Below are positions 37,286 to 47,427 of a stretch of 64,000 nucleotides of DNA, in pieces. This stretch comes from Flavobacterium odoriferum (GTDB taxonomy: Bacteria; Bacteroidota; Bacteroidia; Flavobacteriales; Flavobacteriaceae). The DNA lies in contig NZ_JAMKFA010000008.1 in NCBI RefSeq assembly GCF_025499515.1, positions 1-64,000 on the forward strand. Direction: 5' to 3'. A program made the position numbers and the translations under genes. The first letter of the stretch is position 1. The number at the start of each line of letters is the position of its first letter. The notes beneath the pieces are model-generated. The model did not search any database. It worked only from the letters and a program-made list of their open reading frames with translations, and was not told where the DNA came from.

Positions 37286-38401
37286 CTATTTTTTAAAACT
37301 ACTCATAATTAATTCTGCTGTTTTTTTGCTAGCGCCTTCTCCTCCTAATTTTTGTTTCAATTCGGTATAATTGTTCAATAACATAGCACGACTATCTGAA
37401 TTCAGAATTTTATTCAATTCTAATTTCAAGTTTTTTGTGTTCAATTCTTCTTGAATCAATTCTTTTACCACTTCTTTGTCCATGATTAAATTCACCAATG
37501 AAATGTATTTTAAAGTAATGATTCTTTTGGCAATTTGGTACGAAATGTAACTTCCTTTATAGCAAACCACTTCAGGAACATTAAACAATGCAGTTTCTAA
37601 TGTTGCGGTTCCAGAAGTTACCAAAGCAGCATGCGAATGACTCAATAAATCGTAAGTTTTATTCGAAATAAATTTCACATTTTCATTCGTTAAAAATGTT
37701 TTGTAAAATTCATATTCCTGACTAGGAGCTCCAGCAATTACAAACTGATATTCTGGAAAATCTTTCACTACCGAAAGCATAATCGAGAGCATTTTGGAAA
37801 TTTCTTGCTTTCTACTTCCTGGTAATAAAGCTATTATTGGTTTGTCTGATAATTGGTTTTCTTTTCTAAAGATTTCGTCTGAAACCTCTGTTCTACTAGC
37901 AATTGCATCAATTAATGGATGTCCGACGAAATGAACTGGGAAATGGTGTTTTTTCTCGTAAAAATATTTCTCAAAAGGAAGAATCACGTACATAAAATCC
38001 ACATCGCGCTTAATAGCTTTGATGCGGTTTTCTTTCCAAGCCCAAATTTGAGGTGAAATGTAGTAATGGGTTGGAATATTTCGTTCTTTTGCCCAAGTAG
38101 CAATGCGCATATTAAAACCAGGGTAATCAATGAAAATAATTGCATCTGGTTGAAATGCTTCAATGTCTTTTTTACAAATTTTGATGTTGTTCAAAATGGT
38201 TTTTAAATTCATGATAACTTCAATAAAACCCATAAACGCTAATTCGCGATAGTGTTTTACTAAAGTTCCACCAACATTTTGCATCAAATCGCCACCCCAA
38301 AAACGAATTTCGGCTGATGGATCTTTTTCGTACAAAGCTTTCATCAAATTCGAACCGTGTAAATCGCCCGAAGCTTCTCCTGCTATGATATAATATTTCA
38401 T
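37286..38401 (-). CDS. lpxB: Lipid-A-disaccharide synthase
   Basis: A glycosyltransferase (GT19) that joins UDP-diacylglucosamine and lipid X to form the lipid A disaccharide at the inner membrane. Diagnostic stretches are IAGEASGDLHGSNL at the N-terminus, FIDYPGFNMRIA, PQIWAWKENR, and LLPGSRKQEI with SGTATLETALF for the nucleotide-sugar site. Length 371 aa matches the family. It follows surE after 17 nt, the usual surE-lpxB pair of Flavobacteria. Confidence 0.96.
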   Translation of the reverse strand: MKYYIIAGEASGDLHGSNLMKALYEKDPSAEIRFWGGDLMQNVGGTLVKHYRELAFMGFIEVIMNLKTILNNIKICKKDIEAFQPDAIIFIDYPGFNMRIATWAKERNIPTHYYISPQIWAWKENRIKAIKRDVDFMYVILPFEKYFYEKKHHFPVHFVGHPLIDAIASRTEVSDEIFRKENQLSDKPIIALLPGSRKQEISKMLSIMLSVVKDFPEYQFVIAGAPSQEYEFYKTFLTNENVKFISNKTYDLLSHSHAALVTSGTATLETALFNVPEVVCYKGSYISYQIAKRIITLKYISLVNLIMDKEVVKELIQEELNTKNLKLELNKILNSDSRAMLLNNYTELKQKLGGEGASKKTAELIMSSFKK

Positions 38402-38418
38402 TTTCTAATCGTCTAAAT

Positions 38419-39186
38419 TTATAATTCCCAAGAATTCAACTGTTGCATCGCATGATGTGCTGTTAAATCAAATTGCACTGGTACAATCGAAATATAACCA
38501 TTTTCTAAAGCCCATTCGTCTGTATCAGTTCCTTTGTCTTGATTGACAAATTTACCGGTTAACCAATAATATTCTTTTCCTTGCGGATTAGTTCTTTTGT
38601 CAAATTCTTCTTGCCACATGGCTTTTGCTTGGCGACAAATTTTTATTCCTTTGATATTTTCTTTACTTAATTTCGGAAAATTTACGTTTAAAATAACACC
38701 TTCAGGTAGTCCTTTTTCTAAAACGCCCAATGCAATTTGCTTGACATGGCTTTTTATCGGTTCAAAATCGGCATCCCAACTATAATCTAATAACGAAAAT
38801 CCTATAGCAGGAATTCCTTCAATTCCAGCCTCCACGGCAGCACTCATCGTTCCAGAATAAATTACATTGATAGAAGAATTAGAGCCGTGATTGATTCCAG
38901 AAACACATAAATCTGGTTTTCTTTTCAAGATTTCATTCACGGCAATTTTCACACAATCAACAGGTGTTCCGCTACAGCTATATTCTTGAGAAAGGTCTTT
39001 GTCCAAATGTACTTTTTCGAGTTTTAGTGTGTTGTTTATGGTAATTGCGTGTCCCATGGCGCTTTGTGGGCTATCTGGAGCAACCACTATAACGTCGCCA
39101 ATTTCTTTCATTACTTCAATTAAAGCTCTAATTCCAGGTGCAACAATGCTGTCGTCGTTTGTTACAAGTATAAGTGGTTTTGACAT
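38419..39186 (-). CDS. surE: 5'/3'-nucleotidase SurE
   Basis: A metal-dependent survival-protein phosphatase acting on nucleoside monophosphates. The N-terminal metal site is LILVTNDDS (Asp-Asp), with SPQSAMGHAIT, the CSGTPVDCVKIA loop and VSGINHGSN supplying the remaining ligands. I chose the ATG at 39186 (MSKPLILVTNDD) because it matches the family's start; an in-frame ATG at 39195 adds only three residues. It is co-transcribed with lpxB. Confidence 0.95.
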   Translation of the reverse strand: MSKPLILVTNDDSIVAPGIRALIEVMKEIGDVIVVAPDSPQSAMGHAITINNTLKLEKVHLDKDLSQEYSCSGTPVDCVKIAVNEILKRKPDLCVSGINHGSNSSINVIYSGTMSAAVEAGIEGIPAIGFSLLDYSWDADFEPIKSHVKQIALGVLEKGLPEGVILNVNFPKLSKENIKGIKICRQAKAMWQEEFDKRTNPQGKEYYWLTGKFVNQDKGTDTDEWALENGYISIVPVQFDLTAHHAMQQLNSWEL

Positions 39187-39327
39187 TTTAAACATTTTTT
39201 GCTAAATTAATTAATTTAAACCGAAACCCTTTTTCTGTTTTGTTATTTTTATAGGTTTAACAAAAATTTATAGTAAATTGCAGACTTGTGGCATGATTTT
39301 TTGTGTAATTTAGTTGAAAATTTTTTA

Positions 39328-41481
39328 ATGAAAAGAATTGTGGAATTTATGAAAAGAAATTATAAGGTTATTTTGCTAATAACTGCTTTGTCTGCAGTTT
39401 TATGGAGTTTTATTCCAAATCAAAAAAAGGAAGATCCTGAAAAAGATAAGTTACTTTTAGAATTGTTAACCTTTGTTTTAGAAAAAGGTCATTATAGTCC
39501 AGTGGAAATTAATGATAATTTTTCTAAGAAAGTTTATGCAAAATATTTAGATGGAATTGATCCTACAAAACGTTTCTTTTTACAGAGTGATATTGATGAG
39601 TTCAGTAAATATGAAACTCAAATTGATGATATGATTAAGAATAAAGATTTAACTTTCTTTAATCTTACCAATTCGCGTTTGTTACAAAGAATGGAAGAAT
39701 CTCGTGCTATTTACAAGGATATATTAGATAAACCTTTTGATTTTAATGCTAATGAAAGTATTAATGTTGATTATGAAAAGCTTCCGTATGTCAAAAACAA
39801 AAAAGAATTAACAGACAGATGGAGAAAACAATTAAAACTACAAGCGCTTTCTTCAATTACTGACAAACAAACGTTAGAAGAAGACAAAAAAACAAAAGAT
39901 GCAGCTTATCAAGCTAAATCATTTGATGAAATTGAGAAAGAAGTACGTGAAAATTCTTTAAAATCGTTAAATGAATATTTTGATTTTATTCAAGATGAAT
40001 TGGATAGAAATGATTGGTTTTCAATTTTTTTAAATTCAATTGTAGAACGATTTGATCCACATACATTCTATTTTTCTCCAGAAGATAAAGAAAAATTTGA
40101 TGTAAGCATGAGCGGAACTTTCCAAGGAATTGGCGCTCGTTTACAAAAGAAAAATGATGCGGTTGAAGTTTCTGAACTAATTTCGGGTGGACCAGCTTGG
40201 AGAGGAAAAGAATTAGAAGCAGGCGATTTAATTTTAAAAGTCGGACAAGGAAAAGAAGAACCAATTGATGTTGCAGGAATGCGTTTAGACGATGTTGTTA
40301 AGAAAATTAAAGGACCAAAAGGAACAGAAGTTAGATTAACGGTAAAAAAAGTAGATGGTTCATTAAAAGTAATTTCGATTATTAGAGATGAGGTTGAAAC
40401 CGAAGAAACGTTTGCAAAGTCTTCAGTAGTTGAAAAAGATGGGAAAAAATTCGGAATTATATATTTACCAAAATTCTATATTAGTTTTGAAAATAAACAA
40501 AATAGAGACGCATTTAAAGATGTAGCCATCGAAATTGAGCGTTTAAAAGAACAAAATGTAGACGGAATTGTAATGGATTTACGCGATAACGGTGGAGGTT
40601 CATTAGAAACTGTAGTTAAAATGGTCGGATTGTTTATTCCAGAAGGCCCTGTGGTTCAAGTAAAAGCGCCAGGAAGGAATCCTGAAATTTTACCTGATCC
40701 TGATAAAAAAGTTCAATATGATGGACCACTTGTGGTAATGATTAATAACTTCTCGGCATCGGCTTCAGAAATTTTTGCAGCGGCAATTCAAGATTATAAA
40801 AGAGGAATTGTAGTAGGAAGTAAGCATTCGTATGGTAAAGGAACAGTCCAAAATGTAATTGATTTGAATCAGTTTGTAAGAGGAAGTTCTTATGGTGATT
40901 TGGGAGCTTTAAAAACTACTATTCAAAAATTCTACAGAATTAACGGAGGCTCAACACAACGCGAAGGTGTTAAAAGTGACATCGTTTTTCCAGATAGATT
41001 TTCATATTTAGACATGGGTGAGCGTGATGAAGAAAGTGCTTTGCCTTGGGACAAAATAGAGCCTGCAAAATACAATCCAATGAATGTTAACTACGAAAAT
41101 ATTATTGCAAATTCTAAAAGAAGAATTGAATCTAATCCAAATTTCAAGTTAATTGACGAAAATGCAAAATGGATTTTTGAACGTAAAGATGAAAATGTAT
41201 TTAGCTTAAATTTGAATGAGTTTAAAAAGCAAATGGATATTGCAGATACAAAAATAAAAAAGTTCAAAGCAATTTCAGATTATAATAATAAGTTACAATT
41301 TCAGTCATTGCCAAATGAAGTTGCTTTGTTTGAAAAAGATACTTTGTTAAAACAAAAACGTGAGCGTTGGCATGAAGATTTGCAAAAAGACGTGTATGTC
41401 GATGAAACATTAAATATTATTTCTGAAATGAAATTAGCTTCAAGAGGCAAAGCTTTACCGCAAAAAATAAGTATGAATTAA
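39328..41481 (+). CDS. C-terminal processing protease (Prc/Tsp, S41)
   Basis: A periplasmic tail-specific serine protease. A hydrophobic anchor or signal near the N-terminus (RNYKVILLITALSAVLWSF) is followed by the long N-terminal helical domain, a PDZ domain (about 230-330, GTFQGIGARL … SGGPAWRGKELEAGDLILKVGQG) and the S41 catalytic domain. The nucleophile Ser is in NFSASASEIF (about 476) and the Lys in GSKHSYGKGTVQ (about 502). A DUF3340-like C-terminal region completes the Prc architecture. Start uncertain: ATGs at 39286, 39328 and 39349 are in frame; 39328 or 39349 leaves the shortest stretch before the signal. Confidence 0.93.
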   Translation: MKRIVEFMKRNYKVILLITALSAVLWSFIPNQKKEDPEKDKLLLELLTFVLEKGHYSPVEINDNFSKKVYAKYLDGIDPTKRFFLQSDIDEFSKYETQIDDMIKNKDLTFFNLTNSRLLQRMEESRAIYKDILDKPFDFNANESINVDYEKLPYVKNKKELTDRWRKQLKLQALSSITDKQTLEEDKKTKDAAYQAKSFDEIEKEVRENSLKSLNEYFDFIQDELDRNDWFSIFLNSIVERFDPHTFYFSPEDKEKFDVSMSGTFQGIGARLQKKNDAVEVSELISGGPAWRGKELEAGDLILKVGQGKEEPIDVAGMRLDDVVKKIKGPKGTEVRLTVKKVDGSLKVISIIRDEVETEETFAKSSVVEKDGKKFGIIYLPKFYISFENKQNRDAFKDVAIEIERLKEQNVDGIVMDLRDNGGGSLETVVKMVGLFIPEGPVVQVKAPGRNPEILPDPDKKVQYDGPLVVMINNFSASASEIFAAAIQDYKRGIVVGSKHSYGKGTVQNVIDLNQFVRGSSYGDLGALKTTIQKFYRINGGSTQREGVKSDIVFPDRFSYLDMGERDEESALPWDKIEPAKYNPMNVNYENIIANSKRRIESNPNFKLIDENAKWIFERKDENVFSLNLNEFKKQMDIADTKIKKFKAISDYNNKLQFQSLPNEVALFEKDTLLKQKRERWHEDLQKDVYVDETLNIISEMKLASRGKALPQKISMN

Positions 41482-41500
41482 CATAAAAAATAAAGCTTAA

Positions 41501-41532
41501 AAAAAATCCCGATTATACAATCGGGATTTTTT
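41501..41532. terminator. Bidirectional terminator
   Basis: AAAAAATCCCGAT (41501-41513) and ATCGGGATTTTTT (41520-41532) form a perfect stem with A- and T-runs on both sides. It separates the converging protease gene and the coiled-coil protein gene. Confidence 0.9.
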
Positions 41533-41534
41533 AT

Positions 41535-42053
41535 TTAATCTAGTTTTCTTAGTTTATTTTCAGATTTTTCTAAGTCCATTTGTAACTCTAAAGCTTTGTT
41601 TTCTTTTTTCAGAATTTTCTCTCTCCATTTTAATTCATCATCTGGAGATAATTTTCCTTTTCTTTTTAGCTTTTCAAATTTTTCTTTGTCCTTTTCAATG
41701 TCTTTTTTATTGTCGGCAATTTTGTCTTTTACTTTGTCAACATTTTTCTTTGCTTTTTCTCTTTGAGCAATTGCTCTTTCTGCTTTTTTAACTTCTTTTT
41801 CTGCTTTTTTCTGAGCTTTTTCAGCATCTTTTTGAGCTTTTTCAGCCTTTTTTAATTCTCTCTGACGCTCTTTTTCTGCTTTTTGACTTTCTTTGATTTG
41901 TCTTTCTTCTGCCTTAATTCTTTCTTTTTCGGCTTTTTGTTGTTCAAGAATTAATTTTTCTTGCTGAACTTTTACGCTGTCAATTACTGTTTCTTGGGCT
42001 AAAGTGGCTTGTAAACTAAATAAACCTACTAAAATTAAAAATTTAATTTTCAT
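41535..42053 (-). CDS. Exported Lys/Glu-rich coiled-coil protein
   Basis: A 172-aa protein with a signal peptide (MKIKFLILVGLFSLQATLAQ) followed by one continuous, highly charged helix rich in the repeat AEKxxKxAEK. No catalytic domain is visible. It probably forms an extended periplasmic coiled coil or structural filament. Low-complexity composition makes database similarity unreliable. It is divergent from the endonuclease gene at 42107; TACCTTTG on the minus strand upstream could be its -7 box. Confidence 0.7.
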   Translation of the reverse strand: MKIKFLILVGLFSLQATLAQETVIDSVKVQQEKLILEQQKAEKERIKAEERQIKESQKAEKERQRELKKAEKAQKDAEKAQKKAEKEVKKAERAIAQREKAKKNVDKVKDKIADNKKDIEKDKEKFEKLKRKGKLSPDDELKWREKILKKENKALELQMDLEKSENKLRKLD

Positions 42054-42106
42054 GATTTTGGATTTTAAAATTATCTTTACAAAGGTAACAAAAACTAAGC
42101 CAAAAG

Positions 42107-42898
42107 ATGAAAAGATTAAGTTTTGTATGTATTATAGTTTTGATTTTATCGTGTAGAGATTTTACAATAGTTACAGAAGAAAAGTCTGAAAAAGAGAAAA
42201 TTAACAATACAACTATTGCGATTTCTAATGATTTTGACTTTTATCCTAGCTCAACTACAAACGCTGTTTATTCAAGAGATGCATATACTTTTTCTTATTC
42301 AGAAGAACACGAACAAAGCGAATGGGTTGCTTATTATTTAGACGCTTTTGATTTAGGGAATGCGAATTATGAACGTCCTTTTTTCATTGAAGATCCGTTA
42401 GTAGAAACAGAATCTGCTGATTGGAGAAATTATAAAAAATCGGGTTACGACAAAGGTCACTTGTGCCCAGCTGGTGATAGAAAATCGAGTTATAATGCTT
42501 ATAAAGAAACTTTTTTCACTTCTAATATTTCGCCTCAAGACCACGATTTTAATTCGGGTGTTTGGAATCGTTTGGAAGAAAAAACAAGATATTGGGCAGA
42601 AAAATATGATGGGATTTATGTAATTACTGGTGGTGTTTTAACGGATGATTTAAAAACTATTGGTAAAGAAGATGTTTCAGTTCCAAATTACTTCTATAAA
42701 ATTCTTTTAACCAAAGACGGTTTAAGAATGGTCGCTTTTTTAGTGCCGCACAAGGATTCAAACAAACCTTTGTATGAATTTGTTACTTCTGTAGATGTAA
42801 TTGAAAAAATGACAGGAATTGACTTTTTTTCAAAATTAGAAGACGAAATGGAAAATAAATTAGAAATGAATAGTGACTATAAAGATTGGAGTTTTTAA
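42107..42898 (+). CDS. DNA/RNA non-specific endonuclease, lipoprotein
   Basis: A NUC1/SmNuc-family beta-beta-alpha-metal nuclease. A lipoprotein signal ends in LILSC (Cys16). The DRGH-type motif is present as YDKGHLCPAGDR with catalytic His118, the metal-binding Asn is in FFTSNISPQ (Asn140), and WNRLEEKTRYWA follows with Glu157. The product would be membrane-anchored and face the periplasm or outside, degrading incoming or nutrient nucleic acid. It ends 2 bp from the rodA stop on the other strand. Confidence 0.93.
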   Translation: MKRLSFVCIIVLILSCRDFTIVTEEKSEKEKINNTTIAISNDFDFYPSSTTNAVYSRDAYTFSYSEEHEQSEWVAYYLDAFDLGNANYERPFFIEDPLVETESADWRNYKKSGYDKGHLCPAGDRKSSYNAYKETFFTSNISPQDHDFNSGVWNRLEEKTRYWAEKYDGIYVITGGVLTDDLKTIGKEDVSVPNYFYKILLTKDGLRMVAFLVPHKDSNKPLYEFVTSVDVIEKMTGIDFFSKLEDEMENKLEMNSDYKDWSF

Positions 42899-42899
42899 A

Positions 42900-44156
42900 C
42901 TACCATTCATTTACTTTATTTGCGTCAAGCTTTATAAAAATAAACAATAAAATTGTAAAAGACCACAAACTTGAACCTCCATAAGAGAAAAAGGGTAGAG
43001 GTACACCGATTGTTGGGAATAATTTTATCAACATGGCAATATTTACAAAAAAGTGTGTAAATAAATAAGTTGCTACACAATAACCATAAACCCTACTGAA
43101 TTTTGTTTTTTGGTTTTCGGCTAAATAAATAATTCTTAGAAATAAAGCTGCAAATAAAACAATCACAATAAAACTTCCAATAAATCCCCATTCTTCACCA
43201 ACGGTTGTAAAGATGTAATCAGTGTGTTGTTCCGGAACAAAACCACCTTTTGTTTGTGTGCCTTCTAGATAACCTTTGCCAGTTAAACCACCAGAACCAA
43301 TTGCAATCATTGATTGGTCTAAGTTGTAGCCTTCACGCTTCATATCCACATTGTCACCAATTAGAACGTTAATACGGTCTTTTTGATGAGGTTCTAACAC
43401 GGAATCATAAACATAACTTACGGAATATGTAAATGCTGTCATAACAAGAAATAACAACCCATAAACAATTGGATTTCGAGTAATTTTTCTGTTAAATATG
43501 TAATGTATTACCATAAATACAGCTATTGCAATAACTACATAAAATGGTTGAATTACTAAAGATGCAAAGAATAAGCCAATTGCAACTATCCCTGAAATAA
43601 AATACCAACTTGGTAAACCTTCTCTATTTAGTACAAAAATTAGCGAAATAAAAATCATGGCACTTCCTGCATCGGGTTGTAATAAGATAAGAAATACTGG
43701 AAGCCCTATAATTGCTAATCCGATAATCTGGTGTTTGGTATATTTAAAATTTATTTGCGAATAACTGATGTATTTTGCTAATAATAAACCAGTAGCGATT
43801 TTTACGAATTCTGAAGGTTGAAAACCAAAACCACCAAATTGATACCAGTTGGTTTGTCCTTTTTTAGTCACCCCAAAAACGAAAAGGCCCAATAATAAAA
43901 TTATACCAATACCATAAAAAACAAATGATAGGCGTTCATAAATTTTTGCATCTGTAAATAAAACAATAAAAATTAATGGTATTGCAAGTCCAATAAATAG
44001 CATTTGACGACCATATATTTGAGATAAATCAAAAATAGAAGTCTCTTCTATTGGTAAAGAAGCGGAATAAATAGTCATCCATCCCATTATTACTAATGCA
44101 ATGTAGATTAAAATGGTAATCCAATCGATGCTATTTCCTATGCTTTGATTTTTCAT
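42900..44156 (-). CDS. rodA: Rod-shape peptidoglycan glycosyltransferase RodA
   Basis: A SEDS-family polymerase that extends glycan strands during cell elongation with PBP2. It has about ten membrane helices; diagnostic motifs are WYQFGGFGFQPSEFVKIA, LILLQPDAGSAMIF and the C-terminal FPTIGVPLPFFSYGGSS. It is the last gene of the mreBCD-mrdA-rodA operon, 1 nt after mrdA. Confidence 0.96.
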   Translation of the reverse strand: MKNQSIGNSIDWITILIYIALVIMGWMTIYSASLPIEETSIFDLSQIYGRQMLFIGLAIPLIFIVLFTDAKIYERLSFVFYGIGIILLLGLFVFGVTKKGQTNWYQFGGFGFQPSEFVKIATGLLLAKYISYSQINFKYTKHQIIGLAIIGLPVFLILLQPDAGSAMIFISLIFVLNREGLPSWYFISGIVAIGLFFASLVIQPFYVVIAIAVFMVIHYIFNRKITRNPIVYGLLFLVMTAFTYSVSYVYDSVLEPHQKDRINVLIGDNVDMKREGYNLDQSMIAIGSGGLTGKGYLEGTQTKGGFVPEQHTDYIFTTVGEEWGFIGSFIVIVLFAALFLRIIYLAENQKTKFSRVYGYCVATYLFTHFFVNIAMLIKLFPTIGVPLPFFSYGGSSLWSFTILLFIFIKLDANKVNEW

Positions 44157-44157
44157 T

Positions 44158-46086
44158 CTAATTTGATTCTTCTTCTTTTCTGGCTTCGCCTATTGCTGTT
44201 TCAATCTTCTTTAATGAGTCTGATTCTTTCTTTTGCTCAGGGAAACGTTGAAAAATAATATTCTCTATTTTTTCATATTCCGGAAGTAAACTTCCGTTAA
44301 GCATTGTAGTTTCTAAATCTTTACGTGTTATTTTTCCGTTTACATATTTTTCAACCATTAAGGTTGCAATTGGTCCTGCCCAACGACTTCCCCAATACCC
44401 GTTTTCGATAAACACAGCAATTGCAATTGTAGGATTTTCTTTTGGTGCAAAGGCCACAAAAATAGAATGATCTTTTAATTGATAGGTTTTTCCTGCAACT
44501 CTAATTTTGTTTTCTGCTGTTCCTGTTTTGCCACAAATTTGTAATCCTTCAACTTTTAATGAAGAAGCCGTACCGACATTATAAACATCTGCCAATCCTT
44601 GAATCATTGGCGGAAAATATTGTTTGTCAATAGTAGAATAGTGTTTTGTTGTAAATTTTTTGTCTAAAGGTTGGCCTTTTATTTTTTTTACGATGTGAGG
44701 TGTGTAATAATATCCTTGATTTGCAACAACTGCCATCATATTTGCTAATTGAATAGGTGAGGTTAAAACTTCTCCTTGTCCAATTGAATTTGAAATAATG
44801 TATGAACTTCTGATAGGTGCACCGTTGTACATTTTTTTGTACATTTTGGATGTTGGTACCAAACCTTTTGCACCAATTGGCATATCAGTTCCTAAAAACT
44901 GACCCAAGCCAAAACTTTTTACATGGTTTGCCCAATTGTCTACACTGTAATACGAATCTTTATATTTTTCAATAGTTCTTTTGTAGGTATTTCCAAAATA
45001 ACTATTACACGATTTATATGTTCCATTGTTTAACTGCAAAGTGTGTAAACCACAGTGACATTTCATGAAACGACCAAAGTTTGCTCCACCATTACAATAA
45101 AAAGTACTTTGTTCGTCAATAACTTCTTCATGTAATCCAATTAAACCAGTTATAATTTTAAATGGAGAACCTGGCGGATAAGTTGCTTGAAGACCTCTGT
45201 CATATAATGGTTTTGAAATAGAATCGTTGTATAAGGCTGTGTAGTTTTTTGAACGTTGACGACCTACTAACATGGCAGGATCATAAGTTGGAGCCGAAAC
45301 CAATGCTAAAATTTCGCCCGATTTTGGTTCAATAGCTACAATTCCACCTCTTTTGTTAATCATTAATTCGGTACCATATTTTTGCAATTCATGGTCAATG
45401 GTTAATGTTAAGTCTTTACCTTGTTGTGCTATGGTATCAAACTCTCCGTTTTTATACGGACCAATAATTTTATTGTGTTTATCACGCAGTAGATATTTTA
45501 CACCTTTTACACCACGAAGAATCTCTTCGTATTCTTGTTCAACACCTTGTTTTCCAATTAAATCTCCAGGATTATAATATGGATTTTTGTTAATAATTGC
45601 TTCATTTGCTTGAGTAATAAATCCGAAAATATTGGCACATTCTTTAACTTGATAATCTCTTAAAGCTCTTTTTTGGGTGTAAAAGCCTTCAAATTTTCGT
45701 TCTTTTTCTTGAAATGCAGCATATTCTGCTTTGTTTAATTGAGATAAAAAAACTGATGGAAGTCGTGGACTGTAAATATTAGCTTTTTCAATTTTTTTAA
45801 TGAAATATTCTTTTGATATATGAAGTAAATTACAAAATTCGGTGGTGTCAATATCTTTAATCTCTCTAGGAACCACCATGATGTCATACGACGGCTGATT
45901 GGCAACTAATAGTTTTCCGTTTCTGTCATAGATATAGCCACGCTCTGGAAAATCAAACACTTTTTTAATAGCGTTGTTTTCGGCTTTAAGTTTTAAGGTT
46001 TCATCAATTACTTGTAAATAGAAAATTTTAGTAAGTAAAAGGATTGAACTTACAATAATAACTGCGGGTAAAACAATTTTTCTCAT
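44158..46086 (-). CDS. mrdA: Penicillin-binding protein 2
   Basis: The elongation-specific transpeptidase partner of RodA. One N-terminal transmembrane anchor, the dimerisation/pedestal domain with RGYIYDRNGKLLVANQPSYDI, then the transpeptidase domain. Its active-site boxes are ATYPPGSPFKI (Ser-x-x-Lys), SNSIGQGE (SxN-type region) and CGKTGTAEN (KTG). The gene overlaps mreD by 4 nt (its ATG within the mreD end). Length 642 aa is normal. Confidence 0.96.
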   Translation of the reverse strand: MRKIVLPAVIIVSSILLLTKIFYLQVIDETLKLKAENNAIKKVFDFPERGYIYDRNGKLLVANQPSYDIMVVPREIKDIDTTEFCNLLHISKEYFIKKIEKANIYSPRLPSVFLSQLNKAEYAAFQEKERKFEGFYTQKRALRDYQVKECANIFGFITQANEAIINKNPYYNPGDLIGKQGVEQEYEEILRGVKGVKYLLRDKHNKIIGPYKNGEFDTIAQQGKDLTLTIDHELQKYGTELMINKRGGIVAIEPKSGEILALVSAPTYDPAMLVGRQRSKNYTALYNDSISKPLYDRGLQATYPPGSPFKIITGLIGLHEEVIDEQSTFYCNGGANFGRFMKCHCGLHTLQLNNGTYKSCNSYFGNTYKRTIEKYKDSYYSVDNWANHVKSFGLGQFLGTDMPIGAKGLVPTSKMYKKMYNGAPIRSSYIISNSIGQGEVLTSPIQLANMMAVVANQGYYYTPHIVKKIKGQPLDKKFTTKHYSTIDKQYFPPMIQGLADVYNVGTASSLKVEGLQICGKTGTAENKIRVAGKTYQLKDHSIFVAFAPKENPTIAIAVFIENGYWGSRWAGPIATLMVEKYVNGKITRKDLETTMLNGSLLPEYEKIENIIFQRFPEQKKESDSLKKIETAIGEARKEEESN

Positions 46087-46586
46087 CGTTTATTTGGCTT
46101 TATTAAATAGATGATAAGTAATGAAATTGTAAAAGTGAATAAAGTACTTAACAGCGTTCTAAAAAGTACAATAACAATCAAATCGATTCTGAAAAATTCA
46201 AAAAAGAATAAAATAAAATGATGAATAAATATAGCTAATAAAAGCAATGTAATTCGTTCTGGGGAAATTTTGTCTGCAATTTTTACTGTTTGATATTCAT
46301 AACTTAATCCAAACGCAAACTTGAATAATGATGGTCTGATGTAAGCCAAAATTACTGATGCAGTTGCGTGAATACCATCAGAATTTGCAAACATGTCTAA
46401 TAAAATCCCTAAGGTAAAACTGCTCAGCAATAAAACAGATTTGTTGCTATTAACAGGATATAATAAAATGAACAACACATAAGGATACGGATTTAGATAT
46501 CCAAACAAATTGATATTGTTGAAAATCAAAATTTGTAGTGCCAAAAACACTAAAAACCGAATGCTATTTAAAATATTATTGTTCAC
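46083..46586 (-). CDS. mreD: Rod shape-determining protein MreD
   Basis: A small polytopic membrane protein (167 aa, about five helices) of the elongasome. Sequence similarity in this family is low, but the conserved feel of YPYVLFILLYPVNSNKSVLLLSSFTLGILLDMF-type segments and the position between mreC and mrdA identify it. It begins right at the mreC stop codon. Confidence 0.9.
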   Translation of the reverse strand: MNNNILNSIRFLVFLALQILIFNNINLFGYLNPYPYVLFILLYPVNSNKSVLLLSSFTLGILLDMFANSDGIHATASVILAYIRPSLFKFAFGLSYEYQTVKIADKISPERITLLLLAIFIHHFILFFFEFFRIDLIVIVLFRTLLSTLFTFTISLLIIYLIKPNKR

Positions 46587-47417
46587 TTATTTTTTTGGTG
46601 CTGCTGTTTCTACCTCTAATTGTTGTTTCTCTTTTCGTTTTTTATTTTCAATAACATATACATATCCAATTGATGTCATGTCGTTAAACAATCGAACATT
46701 AATTGTATAGTAATTGGTTTTTTTATCGATAAAAATTTTATCAATTTTTCCAATAGGAATATTCTCTGGAAAAATATCTGAATTTCCACCAGTAACAATA
46801 GAATCGCCTTTTCGTAATGAAGCCAAACGGGGTACATCGATTAATTGAGCAAACCCTACGTTTTTTCCATCCCAAACCAACGAACCAAAATGATCAGAGT
46901 TTTTAATCTTTGCATTAATTTTTGATTTGGTGTTCAAAATACTCTGAATAGTAGAAAAGTTTGCAGAAGTTTTTTCAATTAATCCTACAATTCCTTTATC
47001 GTTTACTACACCCATGTCTGTTTTAATTCCAGCAAGGCTTCCGGCATTAATTGTAATGTAATTTTCTCTTTTGTTAAATGAATTTTTTACCGTTTTTGCC
47101 ACCACCACATTAAAATTATTCAAGTCGTTTCTAAAAACAGTTTTTGAAGTAAGTAATGTGTCTTTTTTATTGAAAAGTAATTCTTTAAGTAACGCATTCT
47201 CTGAGGCCAATTCTTTGTTTTTTTCTTTTAAACTCAAATATTCATTGGCTTCATTCATTTTTTTATAGACGGTTCCTGTAACTGCATTGGCAGAATTTAC
47301 ATATTCACTTCTATGATATGAATGCGATTTTATGGTAAGCGATAAGGATATACCCAAAAGCAGCAAAAACAGCAATCGATAGCTGTTTTTTATGATAAAG
47401 TTAATTATTTGCTGCAT
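46587..47417 (-). CDS. mreC: Rod shape-determining protein MreC
   Basis: A membrane-anchored periplasmic scaffold of the elongasome. An N-terminal transmembrane helix (about 12-28) precedes a coiled coil (about 55-80, LSLKEKNKELASENALLKELL) and the beta-barrel domain with INAGSLAGIKTDMGVVNDKGIVGLI and GDSIVTGGNSDIFPENIPIGKI. A 276-aa product is standard. It lies 10 nt after mreB. Confidence 0.95.
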   Translation of the reverse strand: MQQIINFIIKNSYRLLFLLLLGISLSLTIKSHSYHRSEYVNSANAVTGTVYKKMNEANEYLSLKEKNKELASENALLKELLFNKKDTLLTSKTVFRNDLNNFNVVVAKTVKNSFNKRENYITINAGSLAGIKTDMGVVNDKGIVGLIEKTSANFSTIQSILNTKSKINAKIKNSDHFGSLVWDGKNVGFAQLIDVPRLASLRKGDSIVTGGNSDIFPENIPIGKIDKIFIDKKTNYYTINVRLFNDMTSIGYVYVIENKKRKEKQQLEVETAAPKK

Positions 47418-47427
47418 GGATTATTTT